This document shows positions 18,834-27,028 of a stretch of DNA of 64,000 bases, in pieces (within the stretch, counting starts at the first letter, position 1; every line of letters starts with the position of its first letter). Under the pieces are notes generated by a model. That model was given only the letters and a program-made list of their open reading frames with translations, did no database searches and was not told the DNA's origin. Made by a program: the position numbers and the translations under genes. Source of the DNA: Bacillota bacterium (GTDB taxonomy: Bacteria; Bacillota; Dehalobacteriia; UBA4068; UBA4997); contig JAETNY010000005.1 of the NCBI GenBank assembly GCA_021771915.1, forward strand, positions 62,001 through 126,000, given 5' to 3'.

Positions 18834-19958
18834 CTATCTATGATGACGGCCAGCAAGATGATGGCCAGTGCCCGCTGCATAATGATGCGTATGGTTTAAA
18901 GTGCAGTTCGCCGCACAATATTCATAGTTATGCGTATGATTTAAGGAGCAATTTGCCGCACAATATTCATAATTATGCGTATGATTTATGGAACAGTTCG
19001 CCGCACAATACAGATTGCCGGATACTGTCTGAACGGCGGCGCTGCTGCGCTGGCGTGATTGCTGATATAAATAATCATCACGCTCCACGTCCATATCCAA
19101 AAGCGCGCCGGAATATGCGTCTAATTTCATTTCATACTCGGTGAAATTATAATAAATCTCCACTTCATACTGCCAACGGCCATCATCATATTCCAGTTTC
19201 AGCTTAACAATATTATTTTCTGTTGCACCCGGCACCTGACGCAAAGCAGCAGCACGAGCCTCATCATTGCTCATAACCTGCGGCTGATTATCAGGATTAG
19301 ACGTTCCCGGTACACTGGGATTGCCCGGCTGGGTTGAGGTGCCAAAGCTGTCGGCGTCAGTCACAGTACTGCCGCCGGAGATGGTGTTACCCCCACCGGA
19401 AAGAGTAATCGTGCTGGTGTAACCGTTCCAGTCCACATTCTTGCCCATCAACTCGCCAATCGCGCGCAGAGGCAGATAAACAGAGCCGTTATAAAGCAGC
19501 GGATAAACATAAGTACCGTCGGAGTTGGTAAAACTGCGCCGCACACCGTCCAGCATGATAGTAAAATCCGGACGCAGCTGCGCATTGACATACTGCTGTT
19601 TAGCCGGAGCGGGCCGCCCCAAAGTCGGAGCCGCAGTACGTGTCCCAGCCAGACTGACGGTCAAATTGGCCTCGTCCCAATTAACATTTTTATTCATCAA
19701 CTCGCCAATCGCACGCAATGGCAGATAAGTAGTTCCATTATAAACCAGTGGATAAACCGGGCTGCCGGAAGAATTGTAAAAATTCTGCTGCACGCCGTCA
19801 ACAATAATCGTATAACCCGGATTTAGCTGTGCAGTAACATTAGTCGCCGCCGCATTCGCAATGCTCACAATGCCAGCCGTACCAATACCGATAGCCACCA
19901 ACAGCGCAATGGCCAAAATCAACGGTGTAACTTTGCTTTTTAAATGTAAACTTCTCAT
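18834..19958 (-). CDS. secreted copper-amine-oxidase-N / PepSY protein with Cys-His tandem repeats
   Basis: The 374-residue protein has a signal peptide (basic start, hydrophobic core, A-N-A-A). Two copper amine oxidase N-terminal-like domains follow (about 45-105 and 128-190), each with P-L-V/L-Y-N-G-T/S-x-Y-L-P-L-R-A-I-G-E-L-M. After a Gly/Ser linker there is a PepSY domain (about 225-290). The C-terminus has three 16-residue tandem repeats of the form Y-C-A-A-N-C-S/T-x-N-H-T-H-N/H-Y and a His-rich end (G-H-H, R-H-H-R). The CuAO-N domain alone is a structural wall module, not an oxidase. The Cys/His repeats suggest metal binding outside the cell, which is inference. GGAGG lies 10 nt before the ATG. 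Confidence 0.85.
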   Translation of the reverse strand: MRSLHLKSKVTPLILAIALLVAIGIGTAGIVSIANAAATNVTAQLNPGYTIIVDGVQQNFYNSSGSPVYPLVYNGTTYLPLRAIGELMNKNVNWDEANLTVSLAGTRTAAPTLGRPAPAKQQYVNAQLRPDFTIMLDGVRRSFTNSDGTYVYPLLYNGSVYLPLRAIGELMGKNVDWNGYTSTITLSGGGNTISGGSTVTDADSFGTSTQPGNPSVPGTSNPDNQPQVMSNDEARAAALRQVPGATENNIVKLKLEYDDGRWQYEVEIYYNFTEYEMKLDAYSGALLDMDVERDDYLYQQSRQRSSAAVQTVSGNLYCAANCSINHTHNYEYCAANCSLNHTHNYEYCAANCTLNHTHHYAAGTGHHLAGRHHR

Positions 19959-20087
19959 AAGCCATACCTCCCGATAAATATTTAATAATTTTTTACGCCC
20001 CTGGCGAATATAAGACCTTGAACAGAAACCTGTTATCCAACTGCAAAACTTACCTATTATAATATATTTATTACAGTCTACATTTAT

Positions 20088-20116
20088 ATTATAAATAATT
20101 TTCAGACATTGTGCAA
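20088..20116 (-). promoter_or_regulatory. promoter of the CuAO-N/PepSY gene
   Basis: Minus strand TTGCAC (20116-20111), 17-bp spacer, TATAAT (20093-20088). The predicted leader is about 120 nt to the start codon at 19958. Confidence 0.65.
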
Positions 20117-20146
20117 GCTTTTTTATAGTTTTTTATCTGGCAGATT

Positions 20147-22114
20147 TTAACGCTGGTTTATTTTTTTCAAAGCATCATTTCTTTTAGTTCTGGAGCGTTT
20201 AAATCGCCGCGGCTCCTCCGGGAATTTTACATAACGGTTTGAGGTACGACAGTCCTGCACCAAAAACTGCACATAACGGCGAATACTGGCCATAAAAACA
20301 TCTTCGGTCATGCGGCCGGCCGCAATAGCAGAAAGACCGCGCTCCCATTTGCCGGTAGTTTCCGGCGATTTCATTTCTATCGGCGCCACGTCTATCAACC
20401 GCTCACCCTTTTCCGTCGGCAACAGATTTTTGCTCTGCCGCCGGATATAGCCCACCTTAAGCAAACGCTCAATAATAGCCGCCCGGGTAGCCGGCGTGCC
20501 CAGACCGTTCTCTTTCAACTGCTCACGCAGCTCCTCGTCTTCCACAAAACGGCCGGCGTTTTCCATCGCCGAAAGTAAGCCGGCTTCTGTATAAGGTTTG
20601 GGCGGCTGGGTTTTCTTGCGTAGCGGCCGGGCCGCCATAACTCGCACCGCCTGCCCCGGCTGCAAATTAGGCAGTTGCTGATTTTCGCTCTCCCTGGCTG
20701 CGGTTTTTCGTTTGACGGCCGCTTTCTGTTCAGCGCCGTCCTCCGCCGTCTGCAAAGACTGATAGACCTGCTGCCAGCCCCAGGCCAGAACCTCCTGACC
20801 GCGCGAGGCAAAAACCGCCGTTTGCGGCTCCATGCCAGCCGGCAAATCTACTTCAGTTAAAATTCTGGTTACGGCATAGCGGTAGGACGGCATAAAAACC
20901 GCCAGAAAACGCAGCGCCACCAGCTGAAAGACCAGCATTTCCTCACGCGTAAGATTATCCAGCCGCAGCCGCCCCTCCGTGGGAATAATTGCATGATGGT
21001 CTGTTACCTTGCTGTTATCAATAATTCGCTTTCCAATAGCCAATGGACCTTGCAGCAGCGGCGCGGCCAGCGGCTTAAACTGCGGCAACTCCGCCAGACG
21101 CTGCACGCGCCCCAGCAGGCGCGGCGCCAGGTCGTCGCTTAAATAACGGCTGTCGGTACGCGGATAGGTTAAAAGTTTGCGCCGTTCATAAAGCCCCTGT
21201 GCAATATCCAGCGTTTTCTGCGCTGAAAAGCCATAGCGTTTATTACAATCTCGCTGTAACTCTGTCAAATCATAAAGCAGCGGCGGCGGCTGGCTTTTTT
21301 CCTCACGCGTAACATCGCGCACTCTGGCCGGCTGATTTTTCACACCAGCCGCCAGCGCCTTGGCCTGTTTAGCCGCCTCTGCCCCCAGAATACGGGTCTT
21401 GCCGTCTTTATCCTGCCAGATGCCCCAATATGTATTCAAGTCGTCAACGACAAAATCCGCACGTATTTCATAATATTCCTCCGGCACAAAAGCGGCAATT
21501 TCTCTGGCCCGAGCCACAATAATCGCCAGCGTGGGCGTTTGCACCCGTCCCACGGAAAGCAGTGTGTTATATTTCAGCGTATAAGCGCGACTGGCGTTAA
21601 TCCCCACCAGCCAATCCGCTTCTGAACGACAGCGCGCCGAAGCAAACAGGCGGTCATAATCCGCGCCGGGGCGCAGATTGGCAAAACCCTCCTGAATTGC
21701 CTGGTCGGTCATGCTGGAAACCCAAAGCCGGCAGAAAGGCTTGCAGCAACCGCAAAGCTGATAAATATAACGAAAAATCAGTTCGCCTTCCCGACCGGAA
21801 TCAGTGGCGCAGATTAGGCTGCCAACCTCCGGGCTGTGCAGCAGCTTACGCAAAACGGCCAGCTGACTGCGGCTGCCGGGTACGGCGCGCAGCTGCATTT
21901 CTTCCGGCATGATAGGCAAAGCGTCCATGCTCCATTTTTTCCAGGCCGGGTTATAATCCTCCGGGTCACAAAGCGCCGCCAAATGCCCCACCGCCCAGGT
22001 AACAATATGACTGGCACCGCTGATATAGCCGTCGCCCTTTTCCCGACAGCCCAAAACCCGGGCAATATCCCGGCCAACGGAAGGTTTTTCTGCAATTACC
22101 AAAACTTTCGACAT
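20147..22114 (-). CDS. topB: DNA topoisomerase III
   Basis: The 655-residue type IA topoisomerase has an N-terminal TOPRIM domain (V-L-V-I-A-E-K-P-S-V-G-R-D-I-A and A-T-D-S-G-R-E-G-E-L-I-F) and S-V-G-R-V-Q-T-P-T-L. The active-site Tyr is in L-T-Y-P-R-T-D-S-R-Y-L (about residue 316). No C-terminal zinc fingers are visible and the tail is basic. It relaxes or decatenates DNA using single-strand passage. The ATG at 22114 with AAAGGTG upstream is preferred to the longer frame from 22141. It lies 36 bp after the M18 peptidase gene on the same strand, so the two may be co-transcribed. Confidence 0.95.
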   Translation of the reverse strand: MSKVLVIAEKPSVGRDIARVLGCREKGDGYISGASHIVTWAVGHLAALCDPEDYNPAWKKWSMDALPIMPEEMQLRAVPGSRSQLAVLRKLLHSPEVGSLICATDSGREGELIFRYIYQLCGCCKPFCRLWVSSMTDQAIQEGFANLRPGADYDRLFASARCRSEADWLVGINASRAYTLKYNTLLSVGRVQTPTLAIIVARAREIAAFVPEEYYEIRADFVVDDLNTYWGIWQDKDGKTRILGAEAAKQAKALAAGVKNQPARVRDVTREEKSQPPPLLYDLTELQRDCNKRYGFSAQKTLDIAQGLYERRKLLTYPRTDSRYLSDDLAPRLLGRVQRLAELPQFKPLAAPLLQGPLAIGKRIIDNSKVTDHHAIIPTEGRLRLDNLTREEMLVFQLVALRFLAVFMPSYRYAVTRILTEVDLPAGMEPQTAVFASRGQEVLAWGWQQVYQSLQTAEDGAEQKAAVKRKTAARESENQQLPNLQPGQAVRVMAARPLRKKTQPPKPYTEAGLLSAMENAGRFVEDEELREQLKENGLGTPATRAAIIERLLKVGYIRRQSKNLLPTEKGERLIDVAPIEMKSPETTGKWERGLSAIAAGRMTEDVFMASIRRYVQFLVQDCRTSNRYVKFPEEPRRFKRSRTKRNDALKKINQR

Positions 22115-22150
22115 TTTTTCACCTTTATACCAAAAACGCACCCATTGAAC

Positions 22151-23566
22151 TTATGCCATTAAAAACGCTTTATAACCTTTATAAGCTTCATATATATCCG
22201 CCTTGCTGGTAACCTCCCAGGGCGCGTGCATACTCAAAACCGGCACGCCGCTGTCAATAACCTCCATACCATAAAGCGCCAGAATATAGGCAATGGTGCC
22301 GCCGCCGCCCAAATCTACTTTGCCCAACTCAGCCGTTTGATAATGTACGCCGGCCGCGTCCATAACCTGCCGCAGCCAGCCCAGATATTCCGCGTTAGCG
22401 TCATTGGAGCCGGATTTGCCGCGCGCACCGGTGAACTTGTTGAAAACCAGACCATGGCTCAAATAGGCCACGTTATTCTTCTCAAAGGCCGAAGCATAGG
22501 CTGGGTCATAGGCGGAACTAACGTCGGAAGAAAGCATGCGGCTGCGCTGTAAAAGCCGGCGCAGGTTTAATTCAGAAAATTCACCGGTTAAATTCAACAA
22601 CTCGGCCACCGCATTTTCAAAAAAGCGTGATTGCATACCCGTCGCACCCACACTGCCAATTTCCTCTTTATCCACCAGCAGACAGCAGGCGCAGCGCTGG
22701 CTGTTTTCCACCTCCAGCATAGCGCGCAGCGAGGGATAAGCGCAGGCAGAGTCGTCCTGACCATAAGCCAAAATCATACTGCGGTCCAAACCGGATTCTC
22801 TGGCTGCGCCAGCCGGCACAACCTCCAATTCGGCCGAAATAAAATCTTCTTCCTGCAAACCATATTTTTCTTCCAGCAGCCGCAAAATATTGGCCTTAAC
22901 CGCCTGTTTGGCCGCTTTTTTCTGCTCGTCGCTCTTATCCGCCGCGTCAATATCAGCCAGCGCCGCATTGCCAACCAGCAAATTAAGCGCCTCGCCCTCC
23001 ACTACGCGCGCGCCTTTTTTCTCCAGCTGTTCCTGCGCCAGATGTATCAGCAAATCGGTTACGCAGAAAACCGGGTCGTCCGCGTCCTCGCCAATCACAA
23101 TATCCACCGTCTGGCCGTCCTTTTTCACCACCACGCCATGCAAGGCCAGCGGCAATGTTACCCACTGATATTTTTTGATGCCGCCATAATAATGCGTATC
23201 CAAAAAGGCCAGCTCCCCGGCCTCAAACAGCGGATTTTGTTTGATATCCAAACGCGGCGAGTCAACATGCGCGCCTAATATGTTCAAACCAGCGCTTAGC
23301 GGCTGCTCACCCAGCCGAAACAGCGCCACCGCTTTGCCCATGCAAACTGTGTAAAGTTTAGCGCCCGGCTGCAACTGCTCGCCGCCGTTCTGCATTAAAT
23401 CTTCCATATTACGATAACCGGCCGCTTCCGCCTGCCGCACAACCTCGCGCACGCTTTCACGCTCCGTTTTGCAATCCGTCAAAAATTTACGGTAATCAGC
23501 CGCAAGCTGCTCCAGCTGACTGCGTTCTTCTTCATTATATAGCTTAAAACAATTTTGTCGTTCCAA
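22151..23566 (-). CDS. M18 family aminopeptidase
   Basis: The 471-residue zinc metallopeptidase of family M18 (aspartyl aminopeptidase type) shows G-A-H-V-D-S-P-R-L-D (metal His and Asp), K-E-E-I-G-S-V-G-A-T-G (catalytic Glu pair) and, near the end, S-M-H-A-P-W-E-V-T-S-K-A-D (metal His). M18 enzymes are large cytosolic dodecamers that trim N-terminal residues from peptides. Which residue is preferred cannot be read. A strong TTGTAA-17-TATAAT promoter (23628-23600) and AAGGAGGCG ribosome binding site precede it. Confidence 0.93.
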   Translation of the reverse strand: MERQNCFKLYNEEERSQLEQLAADYRKFLTDCKTERESVREVVRQAEAAGYRNMEDLMQNGGEQLQPGAKLYTVCMGKAVALFRLGEQPLSAGLNILGAHVDSPRLDIKQNPLFEAGELAFLDTHYYGGIKKYQWVTLPLALHGVVVKKDGQTVDIVIGEDADDPVFCVTDLLIHLAQEQLEKKGARVVEGEALNLLVGNAALADIDAADKSDEQKKAAKQAVKANILRLLEEKYGLQEEDFISAELEVVPAGAARESGLDRSMILAYGQDDSACAYPSLRAMLEVENSQRCACCLLVDKEEIGSVGATGMQSRFFENAVAELLNLTGEFSELNLRRLLQRSRMLSSDVSSAYDPAYASAFEKNNVAYLSHGLVFNKFTGARGKSGSNDANAEYLGWLRQVMDAAGVHYQTAELGKVDLGGGGTIAYILALYGMEVIDSGVPVLSMHAPWEVTSKADIYEAYKGYKAFLMA

Positions 23567-23599
23567 GCTTATCGCCTCCTTAAAAAAATATTACATATA

Positions 23600-23628
23600 A
23601 TTATAAGCTATTCCTCGCATAATTACAA
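23600..23628 (-). promoter_or_regulatory. promoter of the M18 aminopeptidase (and topB)
   Basis: Minus strand TTGTAA (23628-23623), 17-bp spacer, TATAAT (23605-23600). It is back-to-back with the Rrf2-gene promoter, whose -35 box begins 10 bp away, so the regulator could act on both. Confidence 0.7.
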
Positions 23629-23638
23629 TAGCCACCCC

Positions 23639-23667
23639 TTGAAAACCCAGTAAATATATGTTATTAT
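23639..23667 (+). promoter_or_regulatory. promoter of the Rrf2-family regulator
   Basis: TTGAAA (23639-23644), 17-bp spacer, TATTAT (23662-23667), 25 bp before the start codon. Confidence 0.7.
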
Positions 23668-23691
23668 AGGGTTAAGGAGTGTGCCAGAAAC

Positions 23692-24111
23692 ATGAAGATT
23701 TCAACCAAGGGGCGTTATGCCCTGCGTATGCTGTTGGATTTGGCCGAACATCAGGGCGAGGGGTTTATCGCCCTGAAAGATATTGCCAACCGCCAGCAGA
23801 TTTCTAAAAAATATCTGGAACAGATTGTTGCCATTTTAAATAAAACTGATATTCTGCAAACCAACCGCGGCTTTCAGGGCGGATATAAGCTGGCCAAAGA
23901 GCCGGCGCAATATACCGTGGGCAGTATTCTGCGCCAAACAGAGGGCAGTCTTTCTCCCGTGGCCTGTCTGGAACAGGACCCAACCAACTGCTCGCGCCAT
24001 AGCTGTTGCGCCACGCTGCCCGTCTGGCAGGGGCTGGAGCAGGTTATCAACGAATATCTGGACAGTATAACCTTACAGGATATTTTACAGCAGCTTGAAC
24101 AAAGCAAATAA
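23692..24111 (+). CDS. Rrf2-family transcriptional regulator with cysteine cluster
   Basis: The 139-residue protein opens with the Rrf2 winged-helix signature (M-K-I-S-T-K-G-R-Y-A-L-R-M-L-L-D-L-A) and continues I-S-K-K-Y-L-E-Q-I-V-A and G-G-Y-K-L-A. A cysteine-rich stretch at about 97-111 (C-x7-C-x4-C-C) could hold an iron-sulfur cluster, as in IscR and other Rrf2 sensors; CymR, the cysteine-metabolism member, lacks such residues. No isc/suf genes are next to it. It is divergent from the M18 aminopeptidase gene with abutting promoters, so that operon is a candidate target. Confidence 0.9.
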   Translation: MKISTKGRYALRMLLDLAEHQGEGFIALKDIANRQQISKKYLEQIVAILNKTDILQTNRGFQGGYKLAKEPAQYTVGSILRQTEGSLSPVACLEQDPTNCSRHSCCATLPVWQGLEQVINEYLDSITLQDILQQLEQSK

Positions 24112-24124
24112 AATTTTTCATACA

Positions 24125-24161
24125 AAAAGCCGCCGCTTGCCTTTAAGCAAACGGCGGTTTT
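24125..24161. terminator. terminator between the Rrf2 gene and glmM
   Basis: Stem CCGCCG/CGGCGG extended by TTGC/GCAA around a 6-nt loop, with A- and T-runs outside. It serves the convergent pair. Confidence 0.8.
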
Positions 24162-24177
24162 ATTATAATTTTAACTT

Positions 24178-25509
24178 TTAACTGATAACGGCCGCCAGCT
24201 GCGCGACATATTTCTGACACAACTCATCGGTGGCGGCCTCCACCATCACGCGCACCACCGGCTCCGTGCCGCTTGGGCGAATTAACACCCGGCCGTCGCC
24301 GGCCATCTGCTCTTCAATTTCTGCCGCCAGCTGCTGCAAAGCCGGATTTTGCAAAGCCGCTTCTTTATCCGCCACGCGCACATTCAGCAACAGCTGCGGA
24401 TAAGTCTTAACCGGCTCGGCCAGCTTGGAAAGCGGCAGTTTCCGCTCCAGAATAACCTCCATCAGCTTAATGGCCGTCAGAATTCCGTCCCCCGTGGAAG
24501 CGTATTTACTGAAAATAATATGCCCGGATTGTTCACCGCCCAGCCGGTGACCGTTTTGCAGCATATTTTCGTAAACAAAGCGGTCGCCCACCGCAGTTTT
24601 TTCATAATCAATCTCCGCCTCATCAAAAGCCTTATAAAGACCCAGGTTTGACATAACCGTAGTCACAACGGTATTATTAATCAGCTTGCCGCGCTCTTTC
24701 ATATAGCGGCCATAAATATACAGAATTTTATCGCCGTCTACTACGTTGCCCTGTTCATCAACCGCCAGACAACGGTCGGCGTCACCGTCAAAAGCAAAAC
24801 CAACGTCCAGATTCAACTCCCTGACCAGATTTTGCAATTCCTCAATATGTGTGGAGCCACAGTTCATGTTAATATTCGTGCCGTCCGGCTCATTGTTTAT
24901 AGCATAAGTTTTAGCGCCCAACGCATCAAAAATGCTTTTAGCCAGCGCCCAGGCGCTGCCGTTGGCACAATCCAAACCCACGCGCATACCCCGATAAGAA
25001 CGTATGGCCAGAGAAATAAGATAACCCATATAACGGTTGCGGCCAGCAGAATAATCAACCGTGCGGCCAATTTCATCACGCTGCGCCAGCGGCAGCTCCG
25101 GCGAGCCGGTATCCAGATACTCCTCCAGCCGTGTGATAGTTTCAGCGTCCATTTTTTCACCACGCTCATTCAACAGCTTGATGCCGTTATCATAAAACGG
25201 GTTATGGCTGGCTGAAATCATCAATCCGGCGTCAAAATCCTCCGTCCGCACCACATATGAAACACTGGGCGTGGTGGTTACATGCAGCAAATATGCATCG
25301 CCGCCGCAGGAAGTCAACCCGGAAACCAGCGCATATTCCAGCATATAGCTGGAACGCCGCGTATCCTTGCCGATAACAAATTTACAGCGCCGCCCCCGAA
25401 TCTGACGATAATAGCCGGCCAGAAAACGGCCGATTTTATAGGCATGCTGCGCCGTCAAATCCACATTGGCTTCGCCACGGAAACCATCTGTGCCAAAATA
25501 TTTTCCCAT
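24178..25509 (-). CDS. glmM: phosphoglucosamine mutase
   Basis: The 443-residue enzyme interconverts glucosamine-6-phosphate and glucosamine-1-phosphate on the route to UDP-GlcNAc and peptidoglycan. It shows Y-F-G-T-D-G-F-R-G-E-A at the N-terminus, the phosphoserine loop M-I-S-A-S-H-N-P (about residue 100), the Mg2+ site D-G-D-A-D-R and the C-terminal phosphate loop R-P-S-G-T-E-P. The ATG at 25509 has GGGGAGG upstream; an in-frame ATG at 25530 overlaps that ribosome binding site and is disfavoured. Confidence 0.96.
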   Translation of the reverse strand: MGKYFGTDGFRGEANVDLTAQHAYKIGRFLAGYYRQIRGRRCKFVIGKDTRRSSYMLEYALVSGLTSCGGDAYLLHVTTTPSVSYVVRTEDFDAGLMISASHNPFYDNGIKLLNERGEKMDAETITRLEEYLDTGSPELPLAQRDEIGRTVDYSAGRNRYMGYLISLAIRSYRGMRVGLDCANGSAWALAKSIFDALGAKTYAINNEPDGTNINMNCGSTHIEELQNLVRELNLDVGFAFDGDADRCLAVDEQGNVVDGDKILYIYGRYMKERGKLINNTVVTTVMSNLGLYKAFDEAEIDYEKTAVGDRFVYENMLQNGHRLGGEQSGHIIFSKYASTGDGILTAIKLMEVILERKLPLSKLAEPVKTYPQLLLNVRVADKEAALQNPALQQLAAEIEEQMAGDGRVLIRPSGTEPVVRVMVEAATDELCQKYVAQLAAVIS

Positions 25510-25645
25510 ATAGAAAATCCTCCCCATCACGGAAATATCTGCCTATATCTTAGCACAAAAATCGCCGTATGTCTATATCCTCAACTGTTAAAAAAACATT
25601 AAAAAAACTTCCAGCCAAAAAAAGGGGAAAAAGCACGATTTTTGC

Positions 25646-25675
25646 TTGACAAAGTATACTTGCATAGGTTATAGT
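25646..25675 (+). promoter_or_regulatory. promoter of the SatP-like transporter gene
   Basis: TTGACA (25646-25651), 18-bp spacer, TATAGT (25670-25675), about 30 bp before the start codon. Confidence 0.75.
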
Positions 25676-25705
25676 TAAATTATCAAATAATAAGGAGAGA
25701 TGAAA

Positions 25706-26242
25706 ATGTTACCCGTAAACCCCGAAGCGATCGGCTTGTTTGGTCTGATTGCCACTGTAATCTGCTTTGGTCTGGAGCAAATCGGCGTTGGCGTTAAAGG
25801 CGCTGACCATACCAAGCTGACCACCTCACTGGGGCTTATCGCCATTTTATTTGGCGGCCTTGCGCAAATTTTCACCGGCCTCTGTATGTATCTGTTCTCC
25901 GTCGGCGGCGACCACAGCATCTACCTGGGCACTGTATTCAGCTTTTTTGGTCTGTTCTGGGTTCTGGTTGGTCTGTTCTTCCTCAAAGGCGGCGACAAAA
26001 AGGTTATTGCCCATTTCTTTGCCACTGGCTTTATCCTCTGTGTAGGCTTCACCCTGAAAGCTTTCCAGGACGGTCTGGTTTGGCCGCTGGGTATTGACCT
26101 GATTGTGATTGACGTGCTGCTGGCAGTTCTGGTGCCAGCCTGGTACACCAACAATCCCCTGCTGACCAAAATTGCCGGCATCTGCAATTTAACGATTGGC
26201 ATAATCTCCATGTTTCTGCTGTTCCCGGCTATCGGTTTATAA
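25706..26242 (+). CDS. GPR1/FUN34/YaaH (SatP)-family acetate/succinate transporter
   Basis: The 178-residue protein has six predicted membrane helices. It begins with the family-type N-P-E-A-I-G-L-F-G-L motif, continues with G-L-A-Q-I-F-T-G and Y-L-G-T-V-F-S-F-F-G-L-F-W-V-L, and ends with W-Y-T-N-N-P and a final helix. The YaaH/SatP family carries acetate and succinate with protons. In an anaerobe it would export or take up fermentation acids; direction and substrate are inference. AAGGAG lies 8 nt before the ATG at 25706; the ATG at 25700 is too close. It is monocistronic between its own promoter and terminator. Confidence 0.82.
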   Translation: MLPVNPEAIGLFGLIATVICFGLEQIGVGVKGADHTKLTTSLGLIAILFGGLAQIFTGLCMYLFSVGGDHSIYLGTVFSFFGLFWVLVGLFFLKGGDKKVIAHFFATGFILCVGFTLKAFQDGLVWPLGIDLIVIDVLLAVLVPAWYTNNPLLTKIAGICNLTIGIISMFLLFPAIGL

Positions 26243-26263
26243 GCATTAACATCATTAATTGCT

Positions 26264-26292
26264 AAAAAGACGCTGACGCCCAGCGTCTTTTT
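26264..26292 (+). terminator. terminator of the SatP-like gene
   Basis: Perfect 12-bp stem AAAAAGACGCTG / CAGCGTCTTTTT with a 5-nt loop. Confidence 0.9.
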
Positions 26293-26363
26293 TATTTGCC
26301 ACCGTTTTTTCAACTGAACAGCGGACTATATTGCGCTTTTTTATAAAAAATTTACCAAAACCC

Positions 26364-26392
26364 TTGACAAGCAGCATTCTTTTTTGTATAAT
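26364..26392 (+). promoter_or_regulatory. tRNA operon promoter
   Basis: Consensus TTGACA (26364-26369), 17-bp spacer, TATAAT (26387-26392), 32 bp before the first tRNA. Confidence 0.9.
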
Positions 26393-26424
26393 ATTTTAAG
26401 CGTGATTGAAGGGCGCATTGCCGT

Positions 26425-26513
26425 GGAGAGGTACCGAAGTGGTCATAACGGAGCGGTCTTGAAAACCGTCGCACAGCAATGTGTCGTGGGTTCGAATCCC
26501 ACCCTCTCCGCCA
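26425..26513 (+). tRNA. tRNA-Ser (anticodon TGA)
   Basis: 89 nt including encoded CCA. The acceptor stem GGAGAGG/CCTCTCC is intact, the anticodon loop reads CTTGAAA, a long class II variable arm is present, and the T-loop is GTTCGAATC. It is the first of three tRNAs in tandem. Confidence 0.97.
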
Positions 26514-26532
26514 AAATCTACGCACTTGACAT

Positions 26533-26627
26533 GGAGAGTTGGCCGAGTCGGTCGAAGGCGCTCGCCTGCTAAGCGAGTATACGGGCAAAAACCTGTATCG
26601 GGGGTTCGAATCCCCTGCTCTCCGCCA
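26533..26627 (+). tRNA. tRNA-Ser (anticodon GCT)
   Basis: 95 nt with encoded CCA, class II variable arm, acceptor stem GGAGAG-, anticodon stem-loop CTCGCCTGCTAAGCGAG with GCT, and T-loop GTTCGAATC. It lies 19 bp after the previous tRNA. Confidence 0.97.
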
Positions 26628-26662
26628 TTTTTATGGTGTGCGTTACACAAAACCTGATTTAT

Positions 26663-26739
26663 GTGCTACTAGCTCAGCTGGATAGAGCGTCTGGCTACGG
26701 ACCAGAAGGTCGGGGGTTCGAATCCCTCGTAGCACGCCA
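26663..26739 (+). tRNA. tRNA-Arg (anticodon ACG)
   Basis: 77 nt with encoded CCA. Acceptor stem GTGCTAC/GTAGCAC; anticodon loop CTACGGA gives ACG, normally deaminated to ICG by TadA. The operon terminator starts 1 nt after the CCA. Confidence 0.97.
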
Positions 26740-26740
26740 T

Positions 26741-26770
26741 AAAGCGCCCACAGATTACTGTGGGCGCTTT
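26741..26770 (+). terminator. tRNA operon terminator
   Basis: Perfect 13-bp stem AAAGCGCCCACAG / CTGTGGGCGCTTT with a 4-nt loop. Confidence 0.92.
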
Positions 26771-26932
26771 GTTATGCTTAAAACAACCCCGGCCGTTTTG
26801 CATCTTAATTTGCAGCCGGCGGTGTTTATAAATGTTAACAAATGGGAAAACTTTAAACAGCTTTTTCAACCGAACAACTATTAAATATCCCTGCAATCCG
26901 CACCGCAAAAAGCTTGTCATAATACACACATC

Positions 26933-26973
26933 TGTGGAAAACCCTGTGGAAAAGTGTGGAAAACAGTGGAAAA
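26933..26973 (+). promoter_or_regulatory. cluster of four DnaA-box-like 9-mers upstream of sbcD
   Basis: TGTGGAAAA occurs at 26933, 26945 and 26955, and AGTGGAAAA at 26965. On the other strand these read TTTTCCACA, one base from the DnaA consensus TTATCCACA. The last three start exactly 10 bp apart, so they lie on one face of the helix. The same 9-mer occurs in the dnaA-dnaN gap and upstream of dnaA. About 55 bp separates the last box from the sbcD start codon. Confidence 0.65.
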
Positions 26974-27028
26974 CCCGGTGATTAAGTGTTTAAACCCTCT
27001 CAAACCAAGGAGATTTTTTAAAAAAATT

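Noticed and set aside
22890-23168. Plus-strand ORF inside the M18 peptidase gene
   Set aside because: Fully inside a conserved gene in another frame; low-complexity Ser/Thr translation.
26384-26929. Short ORFs over the tRNA cluster
   Set aside because: They overlap three intact tRNA genes and their terminator.
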